From assembly GCA_028683955.1 (NCBI GenBank), contig JAQUGR010000001.1, forward strand, positions 248,001-312,000: a DNA stretch of 64,000 nt, given 5' to 3'. The stretch comes from Bacillota bacterium (GTDB lineage Bacteria; Bacillota; TC1). Below the pieces are notes generated by a model that saw only the letters and a program-made list of their open reading frames with translations, made no database searches and was not told where the DNA came from. The number at the start of each line of letters is the position of its first letter. The first letter of the stretch is position 1. The position numbers and the translations under genes are program-made. Positions 34,990-43,437 of the stretch are shown here, in pieces.

Positions 34990-36031
34990 TATAAATAAAA
35001 TACAATCAGGGCTATCAAATGATGCTTATTTATTTACAAGAAAAACTAATATCCATTATCTATTAGGGATTAGCAACCTTGAAGGTAGCTTATTAATAAC
35101 TAAGAATGATATAATATATTTTACTGATTTCAGATATTTTGAAGAAGCTTGTAATAAACTAACAATTGAAGTGGTAGATTTTGTTGGTAAAAAACTTGAA
35201 TGTATAAACAAGCATGTTAAGAAATTAGGTATTAATAAAATTTATTTTGAAAAAGATTTACCATACATACAAGCTATATCAAATCAAAAGTTTTTTAAAA
35301 CAAAATCTATTTCCTATGAAATGGCTGGTTCACTAATTGAAGAATTGAGAATCATAAAGACTGAAAGTGAAATAGACTTGATTAGATCTAGTGCATTAAT
35401 AAATGATGAAATATTTAATAGACTTCTTAAAGAAATTAAAATAGGAGTTACAGAAATTGAATTAAAAATATTTCTAGAGAATCAAATTAGAAAACTTGGT
35501 GGAGAAGGAAGTAGTTTCGATTTAATAGTGCTTTTTGGCAAGAAGACTAGTATGCCTCATGGAGTATCAGGTGATTTTTATTTAACTGCCAATACACCAA
35601 TATTAATAGATATAGGTGTTAATTATAAAGGTTATGCATCAGATATGACAAGAACAATATTTTTTGGAAGTCCTGATGAAGATTTCATAGAAATATATGA
35701 GATTGTAAAAGATGTTCAAAGAAAAGCATTGAATATGGTGAAACCAGGAGCTAGAATTAAAGATATTGATCAAAAAGTTAAAGATGTCTTAGCACTTAAG
35801 GGCTATATTTTAGGTCATAGTACAGGGCATGGAGTAGGGTTGGAAATTCATGAAGCTCCATTTATAAATGTTAATAATGATGGTATTCTTGAAGAAAACA
35901 TGGTAATTACAATTGAACCAGGAATATACTTATTCAATAAATTTGGAGTTAGAATTGAAGATTTAGTTGTAGTTACTAAAAATGGTTATGAAATATTATC
36001 GAATATAGATAAAGAATTAATAATAGTGTAA
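34976..36031 (+). CDS. pepQ: M24-family Xaa-Pro aminopeptidase
   Basis: Metallopeptidase that removes N-terminal residues before proline. 351 residues: an N-terminal creatinase-like domain and a pita-bread catalytic domain with the metal ligands in DIGVNYKGYASDMTRT, GHSTGHGVGLEIHE, ITIEPGIY and GVRIEDLVVV. ATG 34976 has no clear SD and overlaps the last 14 bases of aroQ, so translation is probably coupled. It is directly followed by efp, the common Firmicutes order; Xaa-Pro peptidase and EF-P both deal with proline-rich chains. Confidence 0.93.
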   Translation: MKTNSINKIQSGLSNDAYLFTRKTNIHYLLGISNLEGSLLITKNDIIYFTDFRYFEEACNKLTIEVVDFVGKKLECINKHVKKLGINKIYFEKDLPYIQAISNQKFFKTKSISYEMAGSLIEELRIIKTESEIDLIRSSALINDEIFNRLLKEIKIGVTEIELKIFLENQIRKLGGEGSSFDLIVLFGKKTSMPHGVSGDFYLTANTPILIDIGVNYKGYASDMTRTIFFGSPDEDFIEIYEIVKDVQRKALNMVKPGARIKDIDQKVKDVLALKGYILGHSTGHGVGLEIHEAPFINVNNDGILEENMVITIEPGIYLFNKFGVRIEDLVVVTKNGYEILSNIDKELIIV

Positions 36032-36047
36032 GGAAGGGGAATTTTAA

Positions 36048-36608
36048 GTGATTTCAACAAGTGATTTTAAAACAGGCATGACGATAGAATTTGACAATGA
36101 TATTTTTACAATTGTGGAGTTTCAACATGTTAAACCGGGAAAAGGGGCAGCATTTGTACGTACTAAATTAAAAAACAGGAGATCAGGATCTATTGTTGAA
36201 AAAACTTTTAGATCAGGAGAAAAAGTAGAAAAAGCCATTTTAGAAAAGAAAGAAATGCAGTATTTATACAATGAAGGTGATGTATATAATTTTATGAATA
36301 CTGAAACATATGAACAAATTACTTTATCTGCTGTACAGATAGGCGAAGACAATATGAAATTCTTAAAGGAAAATATGATGATTCAGGTTATGTTCTATAA
36401 AGAAGAAACTATTGGTGTGGATTTACCAACTACAGTGATACTTAAGGTTATTGAAACTGAACCTGGAGTAAAAGGGGATACCGCTTCTAATGTTACAAAG
36501 GCGGCTATTGTTGAAACTGGGGCAGTTGTTAAAGTTCCACTTTTCGTTAATGAAGGTGATGAATTGGTTATAGATACTCGAAATGGCGAGTATGTATCTA
36601 GAAATTAG
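36048..36608 (+). CDS. efp: Elongation factor P
   Basis: Rescues ribosomes stalled at polyproline. 186 residues from GTG 36048 (AAGGAAGGGG upstream). Three domains are intact. The tip loop is VKPGKGAAF with Lys32, the residue modified in other bacteria; the modifying enzyme is not encoded here. C-terminal [23 protein letters not shown] is diagnostic. It follows pepQ by 16 bases. Confidence 0.97.
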   Translation: MISTSDFKTGMTIEFDNDIFTIVEFQHVKPGKGAAFVRTKLKNRRSGSIVEKTFRSGEKVEKAILEKKEMQYLYNEGDVYNFMNTETYEQITLSAVQIGEDNMKFLKENMMIQVMFYKEETIGVDLPTTVILKVIETEPGVKGDTASNVTKAAIVETGAVVKVPLFVNEGDELVIDTRNGEYVSRN

Positions 36609-36628
36609 AAGTTGAGGAGGAATTTATT

Positions 36629-37006
36629 ATGAGTGAATCAGAAAAAAGTACACAAGCAGGTAAAATTAAAATTGCGGATAATGTTGCAGCAGCTATAGCT
36701 AATATCGCCGCTCAAGAAGTTGAAGGTGTGATTAAAGTTATTGGTAGCTCAACATCTCAAATTTCAGAAATGTTTGGCAAAAAGAATTTAGCAAAAGGTG
36801 TAAAAATAAACATGGATGAAGAAGGTACTAATATTGAATTAGCCTTAGTTATTCTACATGGTGTGAATATTGTCCAAATTGCTGAAGAAGTGCAAAAAAA
36901 TGTTAAAGAAGCTGTTGAGTCAATGACTGGAATAAGTGTTAAAAATGTTGATATTACAATAAGTGACATTGTATTCGAAGAAAAAAAAGAGGAAGTGAAG
37001 GAGTAA
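36629..37006 (+). CDS. Asp23/Gls24-family envelope stress protein
   Basis: 125 residues with ADNVAAAIANIAAQEVEGV at the N-terminus and ALVILHGVNIVQIAEEVQKNVKEAVESMTGISVKNVDI, the standard Asp23/YloU/YqhY signature. In Firmicutes this position between efp and nusB is taken by YqhY, which is linked to control of acetyl-CoA carboxylase in Bacillus; that role is not shown here. SD GAGGAGG precedes the ATG. The downstream gene encodes an AmaP-like membrane anchor, its probable partner. Confidence 0.9.
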   Translation: MSESEKSTQAGKIKIADNVAAAIANIAAQEVEGVIKVIGSSTSQISEMFGKKNLAKGVKINMDEEGTNIELALVILHGVNIVQIAEEVQKNVKEAVESMTGISVKNVDITISDIVFEEKKEEVKE

Positions 37007-37009
37007 ATT

Positions 37010-37510
37010 ATGATTAGAAGAATTTTGTCTATACTGATTCTTTTTGTTATTGTAGTTTTGTCTTTTGCTGAAACAATGGTCTGGTTATTAGGAATAGATT
37101 TGAATGTTTCTAATGACTATATAACATTAGGTGTTTTTGTTTTATCTTTAATCACATTATTTATATTGTCAGGTGGTAACAGTAAAAAAGATACAGAAAA
37201 GAAAATTTATATAAAGCAAGACCAAGATAGTGTTTTAATTACAGAAAATGCAATAAATCAAATGGTTGAAAATGCTATTAATAAAGTATCAGAAGTTGTA
37301 TCTAGCGATATAAAAATTTCCTACAATAAAGAGAAAAAAGTAACCTTAAAAGTTTCTATTGTTTTAGATGTTGGAAGTAATCTTCCAAAAGTTACAGCTG
37401 ATGTAGAACAAAATGTTCGCCAAGTATTTGCTGGACTTCTAGAAGAAAAATTCGAAAGTGTCCAAGTAGTTATAAAAGGGTTTAAAGATGGTTCTATAGG
37501 AATAAAGTAA
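37010..37510 (+). CDS. amaP: AmaP-like alkaline shock membrane anchor
   Basis: 166 residues. Two N-terminal membrane segments (about residues 4-26 and 36-54) are followed by a soluble part of Asp23-like beta and alpha character (VLITENAINQMVENAINKVSEVVSSDIKISYNKEKKVTLKVSIVLDVG). In Staphylococcus AmaP holds Asp23 at the membrane. Here the Asp23-type gene lies four bases upstream, SD GGAG just before ATG 37010. Family call rests on layout and pairing. Confidence 0.82.
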   Translation: MIRRILSILILFVIVVLSFAETMVWLLGIDLNVSNDYITLGVFVLSLITLFILSGGNSKKDTEKKIYIKQDQDSVLITENAINQMVENAINKVSEVVSSDIKISYNKEKKVTLKVSIVLDVGSNLPKVTADVEQNVRQVFAGLLEEKFESVQVVIKGFKDGSIGIK

Positions 37511-37529
37511 ATTGAAGTCGAGGTGCCAA

Positions 37530-37937
37530 GTGAGCAGAAGAGAGTCTAGAATATATGCTATGGAAATAATTTATCAAAAAGAGTTGGAAACATATGAAAA
37601 TGAGACTCAACAAATATCTAGCTTGAAAATTAAAGATGAAATTTTTGGTAACACCTTGATTGAAAAGATGGAAGAAGATAAAGAAAACATAGTTGATAAT
37701 ATTAATAATTGTTTAATGGAATGGAGTTTTACTAGACTTGGTTTTTTAGAACGTAGTATTCTATTATTAGGGTTTGCAGAAATGAAAAAATTTCAAGAAA
37801 TTCCTTTAAACGTATCTTTAGATGAATGGGTTGATATTGCTAAAGATTATTGTGGTGAGGATGCAAAGAAATTAGTAAATGGAGTATTAAATAATTATAA
37901 AAATATTTTGATAAAAGATAAAATAAGAGTAGAGTAA
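37530..37937 (+). CDS. nusB: Transcription antitermination factor NusB
   Basis: With NusE binds boxA RNA and supports rRNA transcription. 135 residues from GTG 37530, chosen because GAGGTG lies five bases before it and MSRRESRIYAMEIIYQ fits the family; an in-frame TTG 37512 would add six residues. The C-terminal half has the LGFLERSILLLGFAEMKKFQEIPLNVSLDEWVDIAKDYCGEDAKKLVNGVLNNY signature. It ends the efp operon, and a strong terminator follows. Confidence 0.93.
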   Translation: MSRRESRIYAMEIIYQKELETYENETQQISSLKIKDEIFGNTLIEKMEEDKENIVDNINNCLMEWSFTRLGFLERSILLLGFAEMKKFQEIPLNVSLDEWVDIAKDYCGEDAKKLVNGVLNNYKNILIKDKIRVE

Positions 37938-37961
37938 TTAATACTTTGATTTTTAGTAGTT

Positions 37962-37996
37962 AAAAGACTAACATGATTTTTTGTTAGTCTTTTTTA
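37962..37996 (+). terminator. Intrinsic terminator after nusB
   Basis: AAAAGACTAACA (37962-37973) pairs with TGTTAGTCTTTT (37982-37993), 12 bp, loop TGATTTTT, then T residues. Confidence 0.92.
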
Positions 37997-38348
37997 TTTA
38001 CTTAGCATCAAAATTGTATCATTATTATTAAGACTATTATAGACTAAGTCTCTTGTCAATTGGCTGAAAAAATGTTAATCTTACTCTTAGCGGGATGATG
38101 AAAAGACTAAAATATATATTTAAATAATTATCTATACTTTAGTAAAAACAATTGGCCATATATTTGATCATTATCTTGTTATAATATAATTATTGTTGGT
38201 GGTGTGACATCCAATAAATGAATCAGAAATATTATATGAAATTTCTGATGTAATATTGTTTTTTTTTGTAAAGTGATTTACAAGAAATTACAGTTTAGGT
38301 GTTGTTCTTGTAATGAGAACATATTAATCTTAAGGAGGTCTTACTAAA
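37997..38348 (+). promoter_or_regulatory. Non-coding region with promoter and structured leader of nfnA
   Basis: About 350 bases without a normal gene. An extended -10 promoter is at 38177-38185 (TGTTATAAT), giving a leader of about 155 bases. It contains two mutually exclusive hairpins: ATCAGAAAT/ATTTCTGAT (38222-38230 with 38241-38249) and AATATTA/TAATATT (38228-38234 with 38251-38257), the latter followed by G and nine T residues at 38259-38267, like a terminator. Further pairs are TGTAAA/TTTACA (38267-38282) and TACAAGAA/TTCTTGTA (38279-38286 with 38305-38312). An 11-codon ORF with a weak SD (38218-38253, MNQKYYMKFLM) overlies both first hairpins. I do not recognise a known riboswitch. 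Confidence 0.5.
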
Positions 38349-39176
38349 ATGTACAAAATAATGAAAAAAGAAATTCTCAATCCTAGTGTAGTATTAATGG
38401 ATGTATATGCTCCTGATATTGCTAAAACATGTAAAGCTGGACAATTTATAGTACTTCGTATTGACGAAGTTGGTGAAAGAATTCCATTGACTATAGCCGA
38501 TTTTTTTCCAGAAGAAGGTTTGGTTAGGATAGTTACACAAACAGTAGGCTATACTAGTAGAAAATTAATGAACATGGAACAAGGCGATAGTTTTCTTGAC
38601 TTTATTGGACCTTTAGGACAAGAAAGTGAAATAGAAAATTATGGAACAGTACTTTGTGTCTGTGGAGGATTAGGCATTGCACCAATGTATCCAATTGCCA
38701 GGGAATTAAAAAAAGCTGGGAATAAAGTGATTACAGTAGTTGGCGCTAGAAATAAGGAACTTTTAATTTGGGAAGATGTTTTAAAAGAGGTTAGTAATGA
38801 GATATATGTTACAACTGATGATGGGTCATATGGAAGAAAAGGTTTAGTAACTGATGTATCTAAAGAAATCTTAGAAAGAGAAAAAATAGATCATGCTTGG
38901 GCAATTGGTCCTGTAATTATGATGAAATTTACAGCGCTTTTAACTAAAGAATATAATGTGCCAACTATAGTAAGTATGAATCCAATAATGGTTGATGGAA
39001 CTGGTATGTGTGGTGCTTGCAGATTAGAGGTTGATGGAAAAACTAAATTTGCTTGTGTCGATGGTCCAGAATTTGATGGTCATAAAGTTAATTGGGATCT
39101 TTCAATGAGAAGAATGAATATATATAAAGCTAAAGAAGAAATAGCTTTAGAAAAAGCTATTAAGGGAGGTTTTTAA
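38349..39176 (+). CDS. nfnA: NfnA-type ferredoxin:NADP reductase small subunit
   Basis: Small subunit of the electron-bifurcating NADH-dependent reduced ferredoxin:NADP oxidoreductase. 275 residues: FAD-binding barrel (about 1-100, RIPLTIADFF), NAD-binding part (GGLGIAPMYPIA, about 106-117), and a C-terminal [2Fe-2S] site with D216, C221, C224, C236; the Asp-plus-three-Cys ligand set is that known in NfnA. SD AAGGAGG precedes ATG 38349. Other members of this superfamily are PyrK and SudB-like proteins, but the partner gene nfnB follows after one base. Confidence 0.88.
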   Translation: MYKIMKKEILNPSVVLMDVYAPDIAKTCKAGQFIVLRIDEVGERIPLTIADFFPEEGLVRIVTQTVGYTSRKLMNMEQGDSFLDFIGPLGQESEIENYGTVLCVCGGLGIAPMYPIARELKKAGNKVITVVGARNKELLIWEDVLKEVSNEIYVTTDDGSYGRKGLVTDVSKEILEREKIDHAWAIGPVIMMKFTALLTKEYNVPTIVSMNPIMVDGTGMCGACRLEVDGKTKFACVDGPEFDGHKVNWDLSMRRMNIYKAKEEIALEKAIKGGF

Positions 39177-39177
39177 C

Positions 39178-40569
39178 ATGGCACTTAATTTAAATAGAGT
39201 AGATATGCCAAATAGAGACCCTGATGCTAGAAATAAAGATTTTATAGAAGTCGCTGAAGGTTATAATGTTGATATGGCAGCTGAAGAAGCAAGTAGATGT
39301 TTGAACTGCAAAAAACCACTTTGTAGAAGTGGATGCCCAGTAAATATCGATATTCCAAGATTTATCAATCAAGTAACAAAAAAAGATTATGATGCTGCTT
39401 ATTATACTTTAAAAGAATTCAGTCTTTTACCAGCTGTTTGTGGTAGAGTATGTCCACAAGAACATCAGTGTGAAGGCGCATGTATTCTTAATCCAAAAGG
39501 AGCAGCTATTGGAATTGGACGATTAGAAAGATATGTAGCTGATAAGTTTAGAGAAAGTGGCAAAGAAGAAGTATTGCAAAAAGCACCAGACACAGGTAAA
39601 AAAGTCGCAGTTCTTGGTGGTGGTCCTGCAGGGTTAGCTTGTGCCTATGATTTAGCAAAATTAGGGCATTCAGTGACAATATATGAAGCTTTACATACTT
39701 TGGGTGGCGTTCTAATGTATGGTATTCCTGAATTTAGGTTACCGAAAAACATAGTAAATAAGGAAATCGAAAATATTGAAAAGCTAGGTGTGAAAATTGA
39801 ACTTAATAGTGTTGCTGGTAGAGTTAACACTGTTGAGAAACTAATGAAAGAAGATGGCTTTGATGCTGTATTTATTGGTACAGGTGCAGGTTTACCATAT
39901 TTCTTGAATATACCAGGTGAAAACTTAAATGAAGTATACTCAGCAAACGAATTCTTAACTAGAGTTAATCTTATGAAAGCTTATAAATTCCCTGAATATG
40001 ATACACCAGTTTTTGTAGGAGAAAAAGTAGCCGTAGTTGGCGCTGGTAATGTAGCTATGGATGCAGCTCGAACAGCAAAAAGATTAGGTGCAAAAGATGT
40101 ATACATTGTATATAGAAGATCAAAAGACGAAGTGCCTGCTAGACTAGAAGAACTTGAGCATGCAGAAGAAGAAGGCGTGAAATTACAATTACTTACTAGC
40201 CCTATAGAGGTAATAGGGGATGAAAATGGACATGTTACAGCTTTACGTTGTGTAAGCTATGAGTTAGGTGAACCTGATGAAGGTGGAAGAAGAAAACCAG
40301 TTGAAATACCAAATTCAGAGTTTGATATGCCTATGGATATGGTTGTTATGGCTATTGGACAAGGACCTAATCCATTATTACTTGAAACAACAAAAGGGTT
40401 AGAGTTAAACAAAAGAGGCAATATTGTAGCAGATGATGATGGGAAAACATCAATCGAAGGAGTTTTTGCAGGTGGAGATATTGTTACAGGCGCAGCAACT
40501 GTTATATTAGCTATGGGAGCTGGTAAAAAGACTGCACAAAGTATTCATGATTACTTAAACAATAAATAA
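39178..40569 (+). CDS. nfnB: NfnB-type NADP reductase large subunit (GltA-like, glutamate synthase beta family)
   Basis: 463 residues. Two N-terminal cysteine sets for [4Fe-4S] clusters are C41, C44, C49, C53 and C88, C92, C98, C102. GGGPAGLACAYDLAKLGH binds FAD near the middle, GAGNVAMDAARTAKRLGA binds NADP(H), and GGDIVTGAATVILAMGAGKKTA closes the FAD site. Such proteins are often annotated as glutamate synthase small subunit, yet no GltB large subunit is here and NfnA is adjacent, so the Nfn complex (NADH plus 2 reduced ferredoxin plus 2 NADP to 2 NADPH) is preferred. Its start follows nfnA after one base. Confidence 0.88.
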   Translation: MALNLNRVDMPNRDPDARNKDFIEVAEGYNVDMAAEEASRCLNCKKPLCRSGCPVNIDIPRFINQVTKKDYDAAYYTLKEFSLLPAVCGRVCPQEHQCEGACILNPKGAAIGIGRLERYVADKFRESGKEEVLQKAPDTGKKVAVLGGGPAGLACAYDLAKLGHSVTIYEALHTLGGVLMYGIPEFRLPKNIVNKEIENIEKLGVKIELNSVAGRVNTVEKLMKEDGFDAVFIGTGAGLPYFLNIPGENLNEVYSANEFLTRVNLMKAYKFPEYDTPVFVGEKVAVVGAGNVAMDAARTAKRLGAKDVYIVYRRSKDEVPARLEELEHAEEEGVKLQLLTSPIEVIGDENGHVTALRCVSYELGEPDEGGRRKPVEIPNSEFDMPMDMVVMAIGQGPNPLLLETTKGLELNKRGNIVADDDGKTSIEGVFAGGDIVTGAATVILAMGAGKKTAQSIHDYLNNK

Positions 40570-40610
40570 GTTTATTATTAAGATAATATATATTTTAAGG
40601 AGGAAATTAT

Positions 40611-41462
40611 ATGTCAGCAAATTTATTAGATGGGAAAGCCATTGCTAAACAAATTAGAGAAGAGGTAAAAGCTGAAGTTCTTGAATTAAAAGAACAAGGA
40701 ATTGAGCCTAAAATGGCAGTAATATTATGTGGAGATGATCCTGCAAGCATATTTTATGCGCAAAGCAAGGAAAAAGCAGCAGCTAACGTTGGAATTGGTT
40801 TTGAATTCTATAATCTTCCTGGAAATACACCTGAAGATGAACTCTTGGCTATTGTAGACAAATTAAACAAAGATGACTCAATTCATGGTGTTATGATTGA
40901 ACTTCCATTACCAAGTCATATTAACAAAGAAAAAGTTATGGAATCAGTTTTACCAGAGAAAGATGTAGATGGAATACATCCTAAGAACAGAGGATACATA
41001 TTAAGTGATGGACCTGGACTATTTCCAGCTACACCACAAAGTTGTATTGAATTAATGTTAAGAAGTGGTGTAGAAATTAAAGGCAAACATGCAGTAATTG
41101 TAGGACGTGGAGAAACCGTAGGTAAGCCATTGGTTTTCTTATTATTAAAACATAATCCAACTATTACTATTTGCCATTCAAGAACAACAGATTTAGCATC
41201 TTTTGTAAGACAAGGCGATATAGTAATTGCAGCAGTTGGTAGACCTAAAATGATAACAAAAGATATGATTAAACCAGGTGCAATTGTAGTTGATGCCGGT
41301 ATTAATGAAATCGAAGGTGGATACTGTGGCGATGTAGATTTTGATGAAGTTAAAGAAGTTGCTAGTATGATTTCACCAGTACCTGGTGGAGTTGGTTCAT
41401 TAACTACTGCTATTATCTTTAAAAACCTTTTAAAAGGTTTGAAAATGCAAAAAGGTTTATAA
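40611..41462 (+). CDS. folD: Bifunctional methylene-THF dehydrogenase / methenyl-THF cyclohydrolase FolD
   Basis: Oxidises 5,10-methylene-THF to methenyl-THF with NADP and hydrolyses it to 10-formyl-THF. 283 residues: SIFYAQSKEKAAANVGI carries the YxxxK catalytic pair, GIHPKNRGYI and PATPQSCIELM are substrate-site motifs, GRGETVGKPLVFLLL the dinucleotide-binding part, and PVPGGVGSLTTAIIFKN the C-terminal signature. SD AAGGAGG precedes ATG 40611. It lies between nfnB and fchA, suggesting shared control. Confidence 0.95.
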   Translation: MSANLLDGKAIAKQIREEVKAEVLELKEQGIEPKMAVILCGDDPASIFYAQSKEKAAANVGIGFEFYNLPGNTPEDELLAIVDKLNKDDSIHGVMIELPLPSHINKEKVMESVLPEKDVDGIHPKNRGYILSDGPGLFPATPQSCIELMLRSGVEIKGKHAVIVGRGETVGKPLVFLLLKHNPTITICHSRTTDLASFVRQGDIVIAAVGRPKMITKDMIKPGAIVVDAGINEIEGGYCGDVDFDEVKEVASMISPVPGGVGSLTTAIIFKNLLKGLKMQKGL

Positions 41463-41472
41463 GGAGAAAAAA

Positions 41473-42102
41473 ATGAGTAGATATTTTGATAAATCATATA
41501 CAGAAATATTAGCTGAATCTAAATCTTCTTCCCCAACTCCAGGTGGTGGAAGTGCTTCTGCTATTGTAGCTTGTATGGGAAATGCGATGGTATCAATGGT
41601 AGCAAACCTAACATCGGGCAAAGAAAAGTATGCAGAACACCAAGATAAAGTTGATGCTTTGTTAGTAAAAACTGAAGATATAATGGTTAGACTAGAAGAC
41701 CTAGTTGACCAAGATATGCAAGTATTTGATAAGTTTATGTCAGCGATAAAGCTTCCTAAAGGAACTGATGACGAAAAAAAAGTTAGATCTGATGCAATAG
41801 AAGCAGCTAGTATAGTAGCTACAGATGTTCCATTAATGATTGCTGAAACATGTGTTGAAATAATTGTCTTAGCATCAGAAATATGTTCTTATGGTAATAA
41901 AGGTGCGATAAGTGATGTTGGAGTTGGTGCATATGTTGCAGAAGCAGCTATGCATGGTGCGATTTTAAGTGCGGATATTAATCTAGGTGGAATAAAAAAT
42001 GAAACTTATGTTAAACAAGCCACAGAAAAGAGAAACAAATTAATTGAAACAGCAACAAAATCAAGAGAAAAAGCTATTTCAATTGTAAGAGAAAGAATGT
42101 AA
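41473..42102 (+). CDS. fchA: Methenyl-THF cyclohydrolase FchA (formiminotransferase-cyclodeaminase family)
   Basis: 209 residues of the cyclodeaminase-like helical fold. SPTPGGGSASAIVACMGNAMVSMVANLT is the family signature, and SDVGVGAYVAEAAMHGAILSADINLGGIKNE marks the C-terminal part. Alone, without a formiminotransferase domain, such proteins act as methenyl-THF cyclohydrolase in organisms that grow through folate one-carbon units. It duplicates FolD's second activity, suggesting either flux demand or a FolD that works mainly as dehydrogenase. SD AAGGAG precedes ATG 41473; a terminator follows. Confidence 0.88.
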   Translation: MSRYFDKSYTEILAESKSSSPTPGGGSASAIVACMGNAMVSMVANLTSGKEKYAEHQDKVDALLVKTEDIMVRLEDLVDQDMQVFDKFMSAIKLPKGTDDEKKVRSDAIEAASIVATDVPLMIAETCVEIIVLASEICSYGNKGAISDVGVGAYVAEAAMHGAILSADINLGGIKNETYVKQATEKRNKLIETATKSREKAISIVRERM

Positions 42103-42115
42103 TTCAATAATATTT

Positions 42116-42147
42116 AAAGAGTAGTAAATATTTACTACTCTTTTTTT
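42116..42147 (+). terminator. Intrinsic terminator after fchA
   Basis: Perfect 14-bp palindrome AAAGAGTAGTAAAT/ATTTACTACTCTTT (42116-42129 with 42130-42143), then TTTT. It closes the nfn-fol unit. Confidence 0.93.
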
Positions 42148-42174
42148 ATATTTATGTATTTAGAAAATTATTTT

Positions 42175-42183
42175 TGGTATAAT
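42175..42183 (+). promoter_or_regulatory. Extended -10 promoter upstream of xseA
   Basis: TGGTATAAT: TG one base before TATAAT (42178-42183). The -35 region (TGTATT at 42155-42160) is weak. Confidence 0.55.
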
Positions 42184-42222
42184 TAAGACTATATGACTCA
42201 AGGTGAAATAGGATGATAAATT

Positions 42223-43437
42223 TTGGAAAAAGAAATAAGAACAATAACAGTCAAAGAATTAAATGATTATGTTAAAAGTATTCTCGAAAATGACCAAATA
42301 ATAAAAAACATATGGATAAGAGGAGAAATTTCTAATTTAAAACATGCTATGTCAGGACACTATTATTTCACTTTGAAAGATGATGAAGGTAGTATTTCCG
42401 TTGCTCTATTTAAAACATATGCTAATAGTCTTAATATAAAATTAAAGGAGGGACAAGAAGTATTAATAAAGGGTAAAGTTTCTATTTATCAAAAAACTGG
42501 CAGTTATCAACTTTATGCTCAGGTAATTGAAGAAATGGGCATGGGTAATATCTATTTGCAAATTGAACAGCTTAAACAAAAGTTGCAAAAAGAAGGAATC
42601 TTTAATAATGAATTTAAAAAACCATTGCCAAAGAAAATTGATAGAATTGGAGTTGTAACTTCAAGTAAAGGTGCAGTTATACATGATATTCAAAAAGTAG
42701 TTAATAAAAGAAATCCTTTTGTAGAACTTGTTATTTATCCAGTAACTGTTCAGGGTGATACAGCTCCTGAAGAAATAATAAGAGGTATAGAGGTATTAAA
42801 TAGATACGGGGAAATTGATGTGATAATTGTTGGTAGAGGTGGAGGAAGTCTTGAAGATTTAATGGCTTTTAATAATGAAAATGTATTAAGAACTATCTTT
42901 GCATCAAAAATACCAGTTATATCTGCAGTTGGACATGAAACAGATACTACATTATCTGATTATGTTGCAGATATCAGAGGTGCAACACCATCACATGCGG
43001 CAGAAATTGCAACAATTAGTATTAACGATAATTTTATTTGGTTAAGAAATAGACTAAGTAATGATTATAAACGTATTCTCAGAATGTTGAATGAATACTA
43101 TTTGAACCTAGATCTTAAAATGGAAAAATTTAAATCTTTTTCAGAAAAAAAAGATTTATTGAAAGATAAATTAATAACAAATATTAAGATGGTTGAGAAG
43201 AACTTTTTCAGACTAATTGATTTAAATAAAAGAATGCTTATGCATAGAGCAGAAAAACTAAATTTACTTAGTCCATTAGCTATTTTGACTAAAGGTTATT
43301 CCATAGTTTATGATAAAAATAAAAATATTATAAAAAAAGCTAGTGATATAAATATTGGTGATGAAATAGATATTAGAATGATTAATAGTGAAATTAAATG
43401 TCAGGTTAAAGGAAAGGGAAACTTTGATGGGAAATAA
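42223..43437 (+). CDS. xseA: Exodeoxyribonuclease VII large subunit
   Basis: Degrades single-stranded DNA in both directions, together with XseB. 404 residues from TTG 42223 with AGGA nine bases upstream. N-terminal OB fold (ITVKELNDYVKSILENDQ, IWIRGEISNLKHAMSGHYYFTLKDDEG) and a catalytic part with GVVTSSKGAVIHDI, PVTVQGDTAPEEI, IIVGRGGGSLEDLMAFNNE, ISAVGHETDTTLSDYVADIRGATPSHAAE. All motifs are intact. The xseB gene begins 11 bases before its stop. Confidence 0.96.
   Translation: MEKEIRTITVKELNDYVKSILENDQIIKNIWIRGEISNLKHAMSGHYYFTLKDDEGSISVALFKTYANSLNIKLKEGQEVLIKGKVSIYQKTGSYQLYAQVIEEMGMGNIYLQIEQLKQKLQKEGIFNNEFKKPLPKKIDRIGVVTSSKGAVIHDIQKVVNKRNPFVELVIYPVTVQGDTAPEEIIRGIEVLNRYGEIDVIIVGRGGGSLEDLMAFNNENVLRTIFASKIPVISAVGHETDTTLSDYVADIRGATPSHAAEIATISINDNFIWLRNRLSNDYKRILRMLNEYYLNLDLKMEKFKSFSEKKDLLKDKLITNIKMVEKNFFRLIDLNKRMLMHRAEKLNLLSPLAILTKGYSIVYDKNKNIIKKASDINIGDEIDIRMINSEIKCQVKGKGNFDGK

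Noticed and set aside
38177-38348. THF riboswitch before nfnA/folD
   Set aside because: The expected conserved loops and pairing of that riboswitch are not visible, so the leader is kept as unclassified.
40916-41497. Long antisense frame (193 codons) opposite folD
   Set aside because: It mirrors the folD coding frame, has no ribosome binding site or family match, and such shadows are common in AT-rich genes.
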